Below, in pieces: positions 11,986 to 24,720 of a stretch of 64,000 nucleotides of DNA (its first letter is position 1; each line of letters opens with the position of its first letter). The notes beneath the pieces were generated by a model that did not search any database, was not told the DNA's origin, and saw only the letters and a list, made by a program, of their open reading frames with translations. The stretch comes from Perca fluviatilis (lineage: Eukaryota; Chordata; Actinopteri; Perciformes; Percidae), in NCBI RefSeq assembly GCF_010015445.1, contig NC_053127.1:28971215-29035214 (forward strand), read 5' to 3'. Both the position numbers and the translations under genes were made by a program.

Positions 11986-12081
11986 GTCCGAGTGCCGCGC
12001 GAATGCACAGTCGCAAGGAGCGGCGTCCGCCGGTAACCCTGACGCGCGAGGGCCCGTCCATCGCTGCTCGCAGCTTTAATT

Positions 12082-12402
12082 ACAGTTTGAATTTCGTCAC
12101 GCCAGTTATATAACATCTACCCCAAGGTCTTATAAAGCTAACCATTGTGTCCGATTTCAAATTAAGGCATTTTTGTGAACGTCGGTGGTCTTGATAGGAG
12201 GAGCAGCTAGCTAGCTATGTGTCCCATTCAATACAATGTGAAACGATTGCGGCTAGCTAGCTACACTTTCAGCATAACTAAAGTATATTTACAGTTTGAA
12301 TTTCGTCACGGCATGAATATTACAGGTTCCCCAAGGTCTTACAAAGCTTAGCTAACACTTGTCCGATTTCGGATTTCAATTTAATGCATTTTTGTGAATT
12401 TC
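12082..12402 (+). repeat. Tandem duplicate copies bordering the GGGCCC-ended insertion
   Basis: The phrase ACAGTTTGAATTTCGTCACG occurs at about 12082 and again at about 12292. Each is followed by a CCCCAAGGTCTTA(T/C)AAAGC motif and GTCCGATTTC...GCATTTTTGTGAA. The second copy is preceded by CATAACTAAAGTATATTT, which matches CATAACTATAATATATTT on the far left side of the insertion (10441-10458). Confidence 0.75.
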
Positions 12403-13060
12403 AGAGGTGTTGGGGACCAAGAAGCTGGTTAAACCTGATTTAACCAAAAGGCCTCAGATTGAGCTGACCAGAGAGACAAAGGAATCGTGGCCTGTATGTA
12501 AAACCCAAAGCCTGGTTAATTCACACCTCTATGTGAAAGTCCCAGCCAGAAGGGACAAGCCTCACAGCTGGCAGGAAGTCAAAGAACTACAAGATTGTAG
12601 TCTTCAAACTTTCAAGAGTTTTGAGTCTTCCTATTGGTTCAGCGGGACCATAAACACAGCATGGGGTCTCAAACTATAAATAGCCTGTTAACCCCAAGAT
12701 CGTCGCTTTTTCCACGGTGACCCAGATTACTACAGGAGGCACACTAGTCCGGGCTAGCTAGCCAGTATCACCTCGCTGGTCAAGTTGGAGCTGGGACAAT
12801 TTTATATCTGTCTGATATACAAAGGGGATCCGAGGAAATACTGGCCGAGTATTCCCTCATCTGCAGCGGGTTTAATCAGCCTGGATTCAAGAAAAGGACG
12901 GCGTTCTGTTTCTTGTTTTGTCGACCTGGATCACGTATCGTCCCCTGGTCTGGATGAAACGGATCGTTAACCTCTGGCAAGAGATTAACTGACAAACAAC
13001 GCACACAGTAAGGAGGCTTTTACACAGTTCTGGGCAGACGTTAGAACTACTGCGTTTTGT
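12403..13060 (+). other. Possible solo-LTR-like segment
   Basis: Starts near TGTTGGGGACCAAGAAGC and contains a TATA box (TATAAATAG, about 12675-12683) within GC-mixed unique sequence. The short frames at 12407 and 12785 have no recognised domain. I could not find a matching second LTR, a primer-binding site or flanking duplication, so this is only a suggestion. Confidence 0.25.
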
Positions 13061-13667
13061 TTTGTTTATTAATGAGCAAAGGGTTCGCTACCGCTTGTGC
13101 CATTAAGGTGATCTGTGATTGTAATCATGTATTGGCCATATCTGGTTATTAATCTGTTTCTGTGAATGTATAAATTGATCACTATACTGTTTGATTTTGT
13201 TGTGTTAAGTAGCTGGTTTAAAACCGTAAGCGCTACCTGCTAAACCACTCCTTTGACGGAATTTAGTTACTGTCTGCGAGACAATCGCGGAAATCAGCTG
13301 TTAGCCACTGAGCTGGCCGTTATCGATAACTAAGATCAGAGTGTTTCTTTTCTTTTCCTCCTTTTATTCTGTTCCTTTTACTAACACACACACGGACATA
13401 TAAGCTAGCCACGTAGCTCCCGAGCTAACGCTGCTAACTTAACGACATGGAGTTTGTATAGAGCTAATAGGTGATCTAGCATATGGTATAAACGTGCGCG
13501 TTGCATAGCAACCCCCACCTCGGCTTCTTCAGCCCCTCTCCGTGCACCCAGCACCACTATCGCCCTCTTGAGGCTAAATGGTTTTGTGCAGCTCACAGCA
13601 GTAGCCATTTTTGGAGTTGTTTTTGTATTAGAACTACACTTCGACACCGCACCTCCTCTTTCACTCA

Positions 13668-13767
<100 letters not shown>

Positions 13768-14683
13768 GACGTGTCCACAAGACATGCTGCTTTTGTTTTT
13801 GCTTTGTTTGGTTGTGATATTGTAAAAGGTATACACGTTTTATTATTGAAGGATTATTGATTGGCTACTGATAATTGTGACGTTAATAAATTTGATTATA
13901 CTTAATTAGCAGTTGCTGGTGATTATTTGTGTACTTGTTGTGATAATTGCTGGTCGAAGGGGTCAGCGCTCGAAATCACCCCTTCCTTTAATTCCTTTTA
14001 AAGGATTTTTACAGAAATGAGACTGTTCCACCGTTTGATTATTGGTCCCTGACTTGCAGGGTGGTGCCCCGTTTTGATTGTTTGTCGATTTGATAAAGTT
14101 ATTAATAACCATATTCATAACTTTATTAATATTGATAAAACATATTTGATAATTTGCCAATGATCAAATCTATACCCTACGTGTATCCTACAGAGGTCTC
14201 GTTAGGAGGAGGCTAGCTAGCTCTCATTGATGGACTCCAGCTCACCGCGGGCTCTATCAATGATACTCGCGGACAAGAGGCGTTTATTTCCCTGATTGTT
14301 TGTTTAAATAACTCAACACACATATCCATTATAAGATTAACTGGAACCTGCGGTAAGAGATTGCGGGCGTAACAAGCTCGCTGACCGCGCTCTCAGTCAC
14401 ACACCGGCCATTTAGCAGGAAGAGGGGAGGGAGAACAGCGAGCTGCAGGCCCTGGAGCTCTGTCAGGGCAGCGGCGTTTGGTAGTCCAGTCACCCAGAAA
14501 GGGTGAGTTTGCGCGGGCATTGAGCACCACGGGCTGCCGGCCGTGACAGAGCACAATCTAGCTCACAGCAGGCCGGGGTCTGTGAGGAGGACAGGCAGGG
14601 CGGCAATGTAGTAACCCAGGCAGCACCAGCCACTGAACTCTGATACACAGTCGGACAAAATTTGCAATTAGCCATCCATTTTC

Positions 14684-14770
14684 GTAAAACGACCCATATT
14701 TGAGTTTTACATAGTTGATTTCTCGCATAAAAAGGTTTCTGAAGTGAATTTTGTAATGGAATAGCAGAGA
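14684..14770 (-). repeat. Right inner inverted arm of the composite element
   Basis: Reverse complement of the 10215-10306 arm with scattered substitutions. It pairs with that arm to give the composite element its long inverted-repeat character. Confidence 0.75.
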
Positions 14771-15454
14771 TCTGCGCGACCTAGATTCAGAAGACAACCT
14801 GATCTCAGGTCAGTAGTGTATCCTATGTAAATGTTGGGGCGTGACCGTTCTCTTAATACATCCATGGGCGTGACAAAGGTACAGGTCCTGGGATGTTGAC
14901 GTCAACTTCTAGCGTTGTTGAGATTCACCAGTTTTCAGCGGCAGTTTCAAAATATGAGATTTTCATAGTAAAGGGGTGTCAATGGGATTTTGATCTTCTA
15001 TGTCCTATTTACCCACCGAACTGTCGTTATTCAACTATGACAAGGTAAAATCGGTTTTGCATTCTATCACCCCTTTAACAGTCAGGGATACACAGGTGTG
15101 TGGCTAGGGGGGAAAGCAGACAGCTTTTCACCGTGTCAGGTTTGCGTGTCATTGTTAGATTAGTGTGCAAAAGAAAATAAGAGGGTCACAGCACCGAAAT
15201 GCAGACAGATTGTGGACATTGATTATTGTCATGCAGAACACGCGTCCAAGCAAGTTCTTTCCTGGTCCCACCTCATTGGCCTAATGTAGGAGTTGGTAAA
15301 ATACTCTACAAACACTGTATGGCTTAATTAGGCCTACTTGGTTTTACTTTTGGTCTAGGGCTGTTTGTAGTTTGTGCTAGGATCCTTTGTTACAATTAAG
15401 GGAAGCATCCAATGGACTTTTATAAGTAATTTTCTAAAATTAAATAACCAAGAG

Positions 15455-16010
15455 TTTGGTGCGGAAGAAAAGAGCCCTGATCTCAACCCAATCCATCACC
15501 GTTGGGATGAACTGGGACGCCTGCTATGAGCCAGGCCTTATTACCCACCGTCAGTGACCAACATCACCAATGCTCTTATGGCTGACTGGGAGCAAATCCT
15601 TGTGGGCATGTTATAAAATCTTGCGAAAAGCCTACCCAGAAATAAAAAACTAAAATCAAAATTGAAGCAGAGGCAGAGATACAGTATCCTGGCTTTTAGT
15701 GTCTGAAATTAATCAGTACCAAAAACTAGATCCTACAATTCCCATAATGTGGCTTGATAACTGCTTTATTATGCCACATTTTACCCTGGGTCTGTAACGC
15801 AGGCTTATACATTTGCAGTCTCCACGCCAGTGTGATGACATCAGTGTTACTTTGTCAGACTTCATAAAAGACAGAAGACATACAAGTGGCTTTAAGTACT
15901 CCTAAAATTGGTGGAGTGCACCTTTTAATGCCTATGGTTTTGGAAGATGTTCAACAATCTCACATGGGTGTAATGTTTTACAATACACATGCCTTTGGAC
16001 GCATTTGAGC
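15455..16010 (+). pseudogene. Tc1-like transposase 3' end, decayed
   Basis: Translation of 15471-15539 gives SPDLNPIHHRWDELGRLL and then a stop (TGA 15537-15539). Beyond it, ARPYYPPSV...NITNALMADWEQI continues the transposase in frame to about 15610. This is the C-terminal end of a Tc1/mariner DD34E transposase. The catalytic glutamate of the family motif PIEH is replaced by histidine. Text resembling the element's 3' end (AATGCCTATGGTTTTGGAAG, about 15928) resumes after about 250 bases of unrelated sequence. The N-terminal two thirds and the left terminal repeat are absent. It is a dead fragment with no expected activity. Confidence 0.85.
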
Positions 16011-17241
16011 CAATTTCCCATTGAGTTCTCCCTAAATGTCTCCCTAAGTTGACAAGTTTGATTAGTTGGTTTGATTGTGAGATGAACTGGAATTGGGAGA
16101 AGTGATGAGGCTATTTCATTCTCTTCCTGCAATCAGGCAGCGAACGAGCTAACGAACTTACAGTATGAACATGTCATTAGTCTTCCTCTACTGCCTGTTG
16201 CCTCTGGGCTCCTGGCTAGGCCAGCCATCTGTTTTTTCATCCAACAGCCATGCCTGCCTGCTCATGCTCACCTGCAGCTTAAGGCAGCTGATATGATCTC
16301 CCGCAGTTTAATAAATTGTGAGAATCAAAGCAGAGGAGGGTGAAACTGCTATTGAACTTCCCATAATCTCCTGTGTGACGGACTATGTTTGGTAAATTAT
16401 ACTGTGCACTTATCGTCCCTCCAGTCTATCCAGTGGGATTTAACTTGAAAGAGTAACTCCTCAACCACTTTTTTCATTTGAAAATGTATATGTGTATTTA
16501 GTAGTGTTGTTGATGGATTCAGTTCCAAATCTTGACATTTTAGTGGAAAGTATTTCAATTCTACATATTATGTTATAAATATGCAAAGAGACTGCCCCGT
16601 GCTAGTTGATACCAGGATATTGCAATTAAATTTAGCTACAGGCTGATCTGGTGCTGGGTGACGTTTATGGTGCTGGCATTGCATTTCTCTTTCCTCACCA
16701 GACAACCAACCCTGTATGCTTCCAAAGCTTTTAAATTAAATTGTTTTTCAATGCAATCACCTATAAATCATAAAATATAACTAGTACCTTTTTTCACAGA
16801 AAGGGATCTGAGCCTGGATTGAAGGTTTTTTTAACTGTACTCTTCTGACCTTTTTTTTGTTAAAGAGCTTTTGTTTTATCTAAAGCCTGCCTTGGCATTG
16901 CCCAGACACTGTATGAGTATAAAGTCAGCCATTGTGGTAAAAGGAGGTTAATGTACTACGGCTGTGAGAGCTATTCCCCAGCTCGGTCCCGCGCCCTGTA
17001 ATTGTGTTATTGCACTATAGAATTGTCACTGGAGTTGTACTTCCCCAGTCAAGGCATCGGAGCCAAGTCTGTGGAGGGAGGTTAACTTGACATATAAATT
17101 GCTATCTGCCAAGATGAATGGAGCATGCCAGAGGGCAGATGAGGAGAGCAGTGACCTGACATTGCTTCTGACAGATTCCGTATATCCCCCGTCATCTTTC
17201 TCCCTTCCTTTCCCTGTACACAGTGCCAGCTGCTGCTTCCT

Positions 17242-17243
<2 letters not shown>
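16011..17243. other. Intergenic, nothing recognised
   Basis: Mixed-composition DNA. I see no gene, RNA or recognisable repeat. Confidence 0.4.
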
Positions 17244-17244
<1 letters not shown>

Positions 17245-17282
<38 letters not shown>

Positions 17283-17292
17283 ACACACACAC
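17245..17292. repeat. (GT)n followed directly by (AC)n
   Basis: A GT run (17245-17280) switches without spacer into an AC run (17281-17292), giving a self-complementary microsatellite that can fold back on itself. Confidence 0.95.
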
Positions 17293-18179
17293 CAGAGTCA
17301 TGATTTTCAACTGCCTGTTCTTGGGTTATTATTTAGGACATTTATACTATGAAATAATTCAGAATCTGAGTGCATATTGAATTGTTTTCGAGAGCAATTT
17401 CCACAATAGGAAAAAGATCCATTAAGTTTCTCAAGATGATTTTACTGTGAAGATGTTGGCGTTAGCTATTCTATCATAAGATTTCTAATAACACAAGCTG
17501 GTTTAGTTATTGCAGTTAACTCGTTTTTATGGCTGTAGCTTGTTCAACACCTGTTGCTTTTATGCCCCAGTGACTCAATAATATGTCTTGCTGTATCTTG
17601 TTTGTGTTTTATGTTGCATTGTCTACATACATACCTTACATGAAAGTAAGGAGACTTGTGTTTATGGTATTTGGGGGATGGGAAGAGGAGGATTGGCTGG
17701 CCTTTTAGATCACATTTATAGCAATTGAGATCTTCCAGTTTTCTTAGTCAGAATCCATAGATGGTTGGTAATTACTGTCTAGAACTAGCAAGATAGTTTA
17801 TAGAGAGTTATTTGACATTAAAATATTACTGATGACATAATAAACAGGGACAAGGCTAAATTTGATTTGACACACTTGACAAAAATAACACTTTTTATAG
17901 TATGCTCTGTCCATAAACATTTGTTCTGGAGACACATATTACCCCTTTACTGGACTGTCAATGTTATGTCCGGTGCTGACAATGAATGTGTGGGAGGCAC
18001 AGTATCTCCTCTACTGCCTTGATTTATGTCTGTATGTCCGCAGAGGAGTTGTCTGGCTGGTGTGTGTGTGTGTCCTGTTCTATAAAACTAAATGTGTCAC
18101 ACCAGTGTTGGGTAAGCAATAGAATTTCTACTTATACCTGCCTAGTTCCTTGTTCGTCTTAATCATTTGCAGTTTTCCT

Positions 18180-18300
18180 ACCTGTTTTTGGCCTTCTCTA
18201 TTGCTGCTGCTTCTCCAAAACCATTGTACCTGGAAAGAACATACAGAAGGCCCCCACTTTATATTTAACCCAACTGTATACTACTGACTTACTGTGTGTT
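18180..18300 (+). repeat. Dispersed repeat, copy 1
   Basis: Shares CAGAAGGCCCCCA and TATACTACTGACTTACTGTG, plus a CTTTCTCC-like start, in the same order with 56096-56245. The family is unknown to me. It is preceded by AGTGTTGGGTAAG, a phrase frequent in fish repeats. Confidence 0.6.
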
Positions 18301-21300
18301 TCTTTAGTTTCATTTTTAATACTTCTTCTACCACTGCCAATACCAACATTCCCAGTTAGAGAAAGGGTTAAAAGTAAAGCAAGACACTGTTTGCCTGGGG
18401 TCCCTGTCGTGTAGCTTAGCCAGAGCGTTAAAGATAGGCAGGCAGCTTTCTTAAAATTCCAAACAGCGCAGGTTTATTTGCAGGGTGCCAAACAAGTATA
18501 AATAAACAAATACAAAACTTGGTACGAAATGAGACAAGCATGCGTTTGTGGCAGCACAACTTCTCGTCTATAGGGTGTACCCAGAAGTCACTAAAGAACG
18601 TATCTGTATCAGCACGGCTCTTACTTTCTCTTTGTACACCTAAACAGTCAATCTTTCGTTCCTAAGCACGTGTTTGTATCAGCACGGCTTTCCTCTCCCT
18701 AAGCAGCAAAATGCCACTGTCTTTTATAGGGCTCTAATCAGCCCTGGAGTCCACCACTATCTTCCAGCAGTGAGTCTACCAAACATTTCTAACTTTACCA
18801 AAGTCTGGACAAAGCTAAACACAGTTGCATTTATTTTACTCAAATAAAGAAAACCTTACGAAGGACGTAACTCCTATCAGTTATGAGTTCTGTGTGATCA
18901 GGTGATCCTCATGAAGCACAATGACAACGTTGAGATCAAACTCTCTATATCTAAAATATCATGCTGGATCCCTAAATTGGCACTCGTCACCATATATCTG
19001 AGTAGTATTTGTTCTCTTCTGCCACAGTGCCACTTTTATGCACTATGCATCATATAGTTCACCCAGCTTTTAGGGAGGCATACATCTTTAGGATGGTGAT
19101 TCTTTAGTAAGTATATGAAATTGATCTTGGATTTTGAAACCGGGCAAGACACTGAACCCCGAATTTCTCCTGATGCTGCGTCATTGGTGTGTGTGAATGT
19201 TTATCTGATGAGCAGGTGGCCCCTTGTATGGCAGCCTCAGGACTGAGTAGGATTGTATACTGCTTGAAAAGTAGAATCCGTTCTGTTAAGATAAACCTGA
19301 GAATATAATTGTACATATTCCGCACAATCTGGTAGACCTGCAGTATTACTCACACATAAATGGATTTTTATAGTATTCCATACAGACATAAAAGCAAGTG
19401 TCACCGTGTGCAGTGTCATCAAATATTAACCTCAGGCTTATAATGTATGCATCATAAAGACTGCAGACCATCAAAGACACTGAAGGACATATTGTTTTTC
19501 TCTAATACTTCACATCAGTTCCTCGTTGGTCACTATTTTCCTTAATGTCCAGCAGGTGGTGCTGTATGATAAGTGATGAAAGGAAGTTAAAACTCAGCAC
19601 AGATGAATTATTCTAATGAATTAATATATTTTCGTAGTACACAGTAACAACACAGCTACTACTGCTACCAAATGATGATAAAATGAGTCATATATTTTTA
19701 AGACTGCTAACTGATACACAACAATAGCCAGAATTATAAAGTAGTGTACATGTGGGATGCAAACACAGTTGTTTTTTCTTCTTATCATTGGCTATCCTTA
19801 ATCAGCCATCACAAATCATCTGAATTTACTGGTTTACACAGATGAAGCGCGCAAATCCATACTTGCTACAGATAGACATGGAGAGCAGGTTAATGTAGTG
19901 CTGTGCTCTTTGCACATCCTCGCAGCACACCGGTGGCCATCAAGGTGAAAAGACTCATCCATGCTGACCTCTGTGTGCCTCTGCTTATTCAGAACATGCC
20001 CTACCTCCCCTGTCCTCCTCTTCAGGCCTGGTAGCCACTCACACCAGTTTTTTACAATGCCACTGGCTGCGCAGTTGTCGTCCTTTTCCCTTTCATCTTA
20101 ATAGATAAGCTCCCCAGCCGCCGTAGAAAAAAAACTAATTTATCGGCCACGACACGGCCTCTCAATTGTCAATCTGATCGATGTGTGCAGCCTGGATCTA
20201 GGCCACTGCATTAGTTGTGGAGGCTGCTAGCCACTCACCATGGATACACATCGCTGCTCACATCTTGTTGCTGTTGTGGTGTAATTGTTTTGTTATTGCG
20301 GCTCAGACTGGGCATAACACGGTGTCCATTTAAATGTTCACATAGCACCGGCTGGCTTAATGTTCATGACTTGGAACATTTGTTTAATGTCCTCGTGACC
20401 AGAGACACAGTGGAGGATCCACCTCCAAACAATCTACCTTTACTTTGTGAAATAGAGTTTATTAAACTTTAGAAGCCTATACATGATACTTTTTAGCTGA
20501 AATAGATTTTTGTTCTGTATTGGTGGCAGATTGTGTGCATTATCTCAAATTGGAGGTCATGTCTTACTGACTTTTTTATTTTCTATTAAATGATCCCCAC
20601 TTCCATAACTCTAAGCATTTAACAACCACCTATGGCTGTCAGAGTGAAGAAAGCTGCGTGAAGAAGGCATCTCAATGAACTCAAACACAAGTTAAAAAGC
20701 TGTTGCGGGGCCCATGAAGAGGCACCATGATGGTTTGCATTGATGGTATGTAATATCTCAGCAGAGGTCCTCCTCTTCCACCACCCTCTCCTCCTCTTTT
20801 CCCCTGCTAGCTGGAGGCCAAAAGCTTGGGCCGCCATGCCAGTCCTAATAAATCCTCAGCTAAGAGTGGCGGCGGCAGCAGCAGGACTGCATTCTTCAGA
20901 AGCCAGCACTTCCCCTAATCTGCCCCGGAGATGGAGCAACAGTTGGCCTGGCTGGTGGGGAAGGTAGAGGAGAGGGGGGTGGGGGGTGGAGGCTCCCTGG
21001 TGACAGAAGCATGATGCGTTTGTAAAAACACTGGGAATGTTGGAATTGGATATACTCACACTCTTGCTCTCCCTTAAGCAGAGATGCAGAGGCTGATTTT
21101 GGCAGGTATGTTCATTTTCTCCAGCGTCCTGTGCTTAACACAGAGACAAACAGAAATTATTACCCTACCTGCCACACTTGGTTTTTTTCCACGATGTTCA
21201 ACTCTTTGATCTCCTCTGGTGTGTTTGTGTTGGAGAAAGCACAAGCAAGAAAAGAGAGGAAGAAACTGAAGCACTGAACAAGGAAATGCCTTGCAGATGT

Positions 21301-23802
21301 GTGCAGCAATGGAGCCACTTGTGTCAGCCAAGAGATTTTTGTTGGTGCTGAGAAGAACATAATTCTATGTCGTAAAGGGGTTGAAGGGTTTCATACACAA
21401 CATGGAATAACTGAAATGTATTTGCATCTGTTTATACAGTAAGTGCATCCAGTTAGCAGACTGTGAAGGTGATTAACAGACTGATTGTGTGACAGACCCT
21501 GGTCAATAGGCACGGTTATGTCCAGTTATATAGCTGACACAGCCTGTGTGGTCTTTATAGAGAAGTTCAGGCCCCCATGAATAAATTCCTGCTGGTCTCT
21601 AGTTTCAATTGATTGCTTTAATTTGGCCTATAATGAGTAGGATGCCTTCTGCCTGCAATTAGTGTATGTGTGTGTGAGTGTGTATACTTGTGTGCTATGT
21701 TTAATTACTGCAGTGGATGGATGCTGTGTGGCCCAGCAGGAGCCTGCAGGAATGGGAGGATCCATGACTGTACTTGGCATCCACTAAAACCTCTACCCAG
21801 TGTATCAGGGCCAGGTATTCACTTTATGCCTTCCTTTCTAAGGGAACTAGCCAGAGTTTTTTTTAATACCATGAATCCCTGTGTTTGACCTGGTGAACTG
21901 AGCTCCAATAGACCTGGGGCTGAAGCTTGTGAGAGTAAATCAGGACTAAATGTGTTTAGTAGAAAGTTCCACATAACTTTACCTTACTTTATTAAGCAAT
22001 TTGACCTCAGTAGCTGAAGATCTGTTCGTTAAACTGCCGTTAGCGTCGTTAGCACCTGGCGCTGGTGTGAAGTTCTGGCCGCGTTTGGATTGTTGTAACG
22101 ATAGTGGCTTGCTGCTAGCTGGCTGGGGGCTAACGTTAACTATATGTCCCGGGGCTGTTGTCCGCTCTCATTCCGACTGAAGTCTCTAAACGTCTGGGAA
22201 GTGAGGCAGACAGACCAGGTTGTGCTAGCTGGCAAAATTAGCATTAGATTAGTCGTCTATTTATACAGCTAACGTTAACGTTACTGGTGAACTTATTAAT
22301 GGGTTAGCCCAGTGCTGTTATCCGTGGTCAAAACAATCATACTAAAAATAAATGTATGAGATTATGTTAAACGATGTAACTTTATGTTGCCCTCCAAGCA
22401 TTAGCATTAGCTACTTGTCAACCAGCACATTTTAGTAATGTTAAGCTGGATGATCGATATTGAAATATATCAATAAATAAGGCTTTATTACTGTATTGCA
22501 AAGTGGCATGTAATTAATGACAAAATGATGCCGTGTGGCAGAAAAAAAGCAATATTACGGAGTATAACCTTTTCTGGGACATTGTATGATTTACAATTAC
22601 TCTCGAACGTATCATCCGGGTTCCCGTGTTTTGACGGAAGTTAGAGTAACTAGAGGGGTCAAAAGTGATATGACGCTACTGACAGGCAACTAAATGAAAC
22701 GTCCCGTGTCAGAAATAAAATTACAGATTTTTCTGGGTTTGAAAATTGGGATAGTGTAAGTACACAACTCAACAAAATATATAACATAGGTATAGTCATT
22801 TTTAGACATTTTAATGCTGAAATGTTACATATTGTACTTTTTTAACTATATATAAGGCAATTAAAATAGCTCCATCTCAACCAGCTACAATAGTAAAATG
22901 CTGATTACGCATTGATGCATCAGTATTACCAATTTAAATGTAATATATAATAAAGTGTGAATCACACGGGCCAAGTAAAACATCGGAGTACTTCCATAGA
23001 GATGTTTTTTATCTCATTGTCCATCTCCATATTTCCTCCTGCCTTTTCCTCTACCCCCTATGACAAAACAAGTTAAAAAGTGGTCATGATCTCCTAAAAA
23101 GAAAAGTGAATGTGTCCTAAAGTAATTATTCTACAGGTTATATGCTGAAAGAAATAATTGAAAAAATATTTTTCAAAGTAGAAATACATATGTACACATA
23201 CATTTGTCCTTTGGAGACATATCCCCACAATGAATACAGAAGTTGAAATAAAGATATTGTTTCTGATTATGTACTGTATAGTGCTCAAATTTGAGTGCAT
23301 GTGACAAAACAGGAGGGAATTCATAGAAAGCAACAATAATACAATTGTGAAACCTGCATCCAGACACCCAGATGGTAGGCTACCAAAGGAGCTCATGTCC
23401 TCAGCATAATGAAAACAACATTCACCCCCAGACACCCTCTGTCTCTCAGTTGTCTCTCTATCGCTCTGTTTTTGTTTAATAAAATCATGCTTGCTCATCA
23501 GCAGAGGAGGCCGGGCGTCTCCTTTTTATGGGCGATAGCAGCAGCAGCTCCCTTGGGGCATGGTGGTGGTGGTGGGCTTGGTTCGGTGTGTGCCGCCGCT
23601 GTCGGTCTGTAGTTAATGCAAATGAGGCTCTGCTCTCTCTGATATACTCGCTGTGTATACCCAGGCACCAACGCTGTCTCTTACTATCACACTCTCTCCC
23701 TCACTGTCTCTCGTCCCATCTATCTCAAGGTCCTGAGGGTACACACACTCTCCTCCACCTTTGTTTAAATCATGATAACAAGGTGCACTTAGCACTCAGC
23801 TG

Positions 23803-23803
<1 letters not shown>
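18301..23803. other. Intergenic; no gene recognised
   Basis: No coding exon is supported. A CpG-containing stretch at about 22020-22300, with repeated GCTAACGTTA motifs, resembles a fish promoter region, but no adjoining open frame or convincing splice site follows it. The open frames at 20215, 21074 and 21670 lack motifs. Confidence 0.4.

Positions 23804-23863
<60 letters not shown>
23804..23863. repeat. (CA)n microsatellite
   Basis: Pure dinucleotide array. It produces the spurious threonine-histidine frames around it. Confidence 0.97.
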
Positions 23864-23865
<2 letters not shown>

Positions 23866-24099
23866 GCCAAAATTGTGGCTCTATTACACTATAGGCATGC
23901 AGACTACTCGGGAGAGATACCAGATAGTGATCATGCAGATCCTGAATAGTTTTTGACACAATGCCTGACAAGGTTGCACTATAGTATAGTCCCAAAACAG
24001 GCCTCCCGATAAATAATAATTGATTGTGAAATGTAGTAATAATGTATGACACCCTTTCTTTTTCATTATTGAATCCCAGACACACTGGTCTCTAGTTCA

Positions 24100-24720
24100 G
24101 CAGGTTAGACGTCCAGGACTGAAAGTCCACTTACCTGGACTGAGTCCTTGATTGGATTTGAATGCAATTAGCTGGAAGCAAGTAGACCTCTCAAGCATTA
24201 AAAAGCCCTTTTTAGTAAGTGGAAAATATATGAAACTTTGGATGATTGTTTATGCCTCATTAATAAGCAACTGTGATTATTTGAGCACAATTCTCCTATC
24301 TCGGTAGGCCTAACCTCCACCTTAACTTAATTATCTTCAAGCTGTTTCATGCTAATTTGAAGTGTAAAGCAGGCTTCTTAATGATGTTGTGTGTTTGATC
24401 GCTCTAAAGCTCCTTTAGCAGTAGGATGGATACCATTTGTTTTCCTGTCATTAAGCAGATAATCTTATGTTGATTGCCAAAAGCTAATTACAATAGTCAA
24501 TGCTGGAGTTTTCTGTGTAGTATAGAATAAAAAAGCCATACATGTAGAGCTGAAGAGCTTTTAGTGGAGCGGCCCTGCTGTGCCGCCATCAACATTCTCT
24601 TTATAATCCTCATAAATATTACTTGTTGTTTCCAGTTTTTTTTATTCACTGCTGCTCATCAGCAGTCCAATTTTATAAGCTGATCCTACAGGATATTTGT
24701 GCCCAGGGAGACTAAAATAA
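24100..24720. promoter_or_regulatory. Candidate conserved regulatory DNA
   Basis: A long stretch without repeats, rich in TAAT-type homeobox cores (for example GCAATTAGCTGGAAG and AAAGCTAATTACAATAG), reads like a vertebrate developmental enhancer. This is inference from composition only; conservation cannot be tested here. Confidence 0.25.

Larger units (their letters stand above)
10460..12081 (+). mobile_element. Modular GGGCCC-ended repeat inserted inside the composite element
   Basis: The repeat starts GGGCCCGAGCGCTGACAG and ends GCTCGCAGCTTTAAT. It is bounded by TA (or TTA) on both sides: 10457-10459 and 12080-12082. I recognise both ends from fish genomes but know no superfamily name. 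The interior is built from direct repeats: a module of about 320 bp present twice (about 10917-11236 and 11238-11542) and a module of about 120 bp present three times (about 11639-11985). It contains no intact coding frame. A TTTC microsatellite lies near its left end. Confidence 0.7.

Noticed and set aside
22020..22300. Promoter-like CpG stretch with GCTAACGTTA motifs
   Set aside because: No open frame, initiator context or donor site follows on either strand. Such motifs are widespread in fish DNA.
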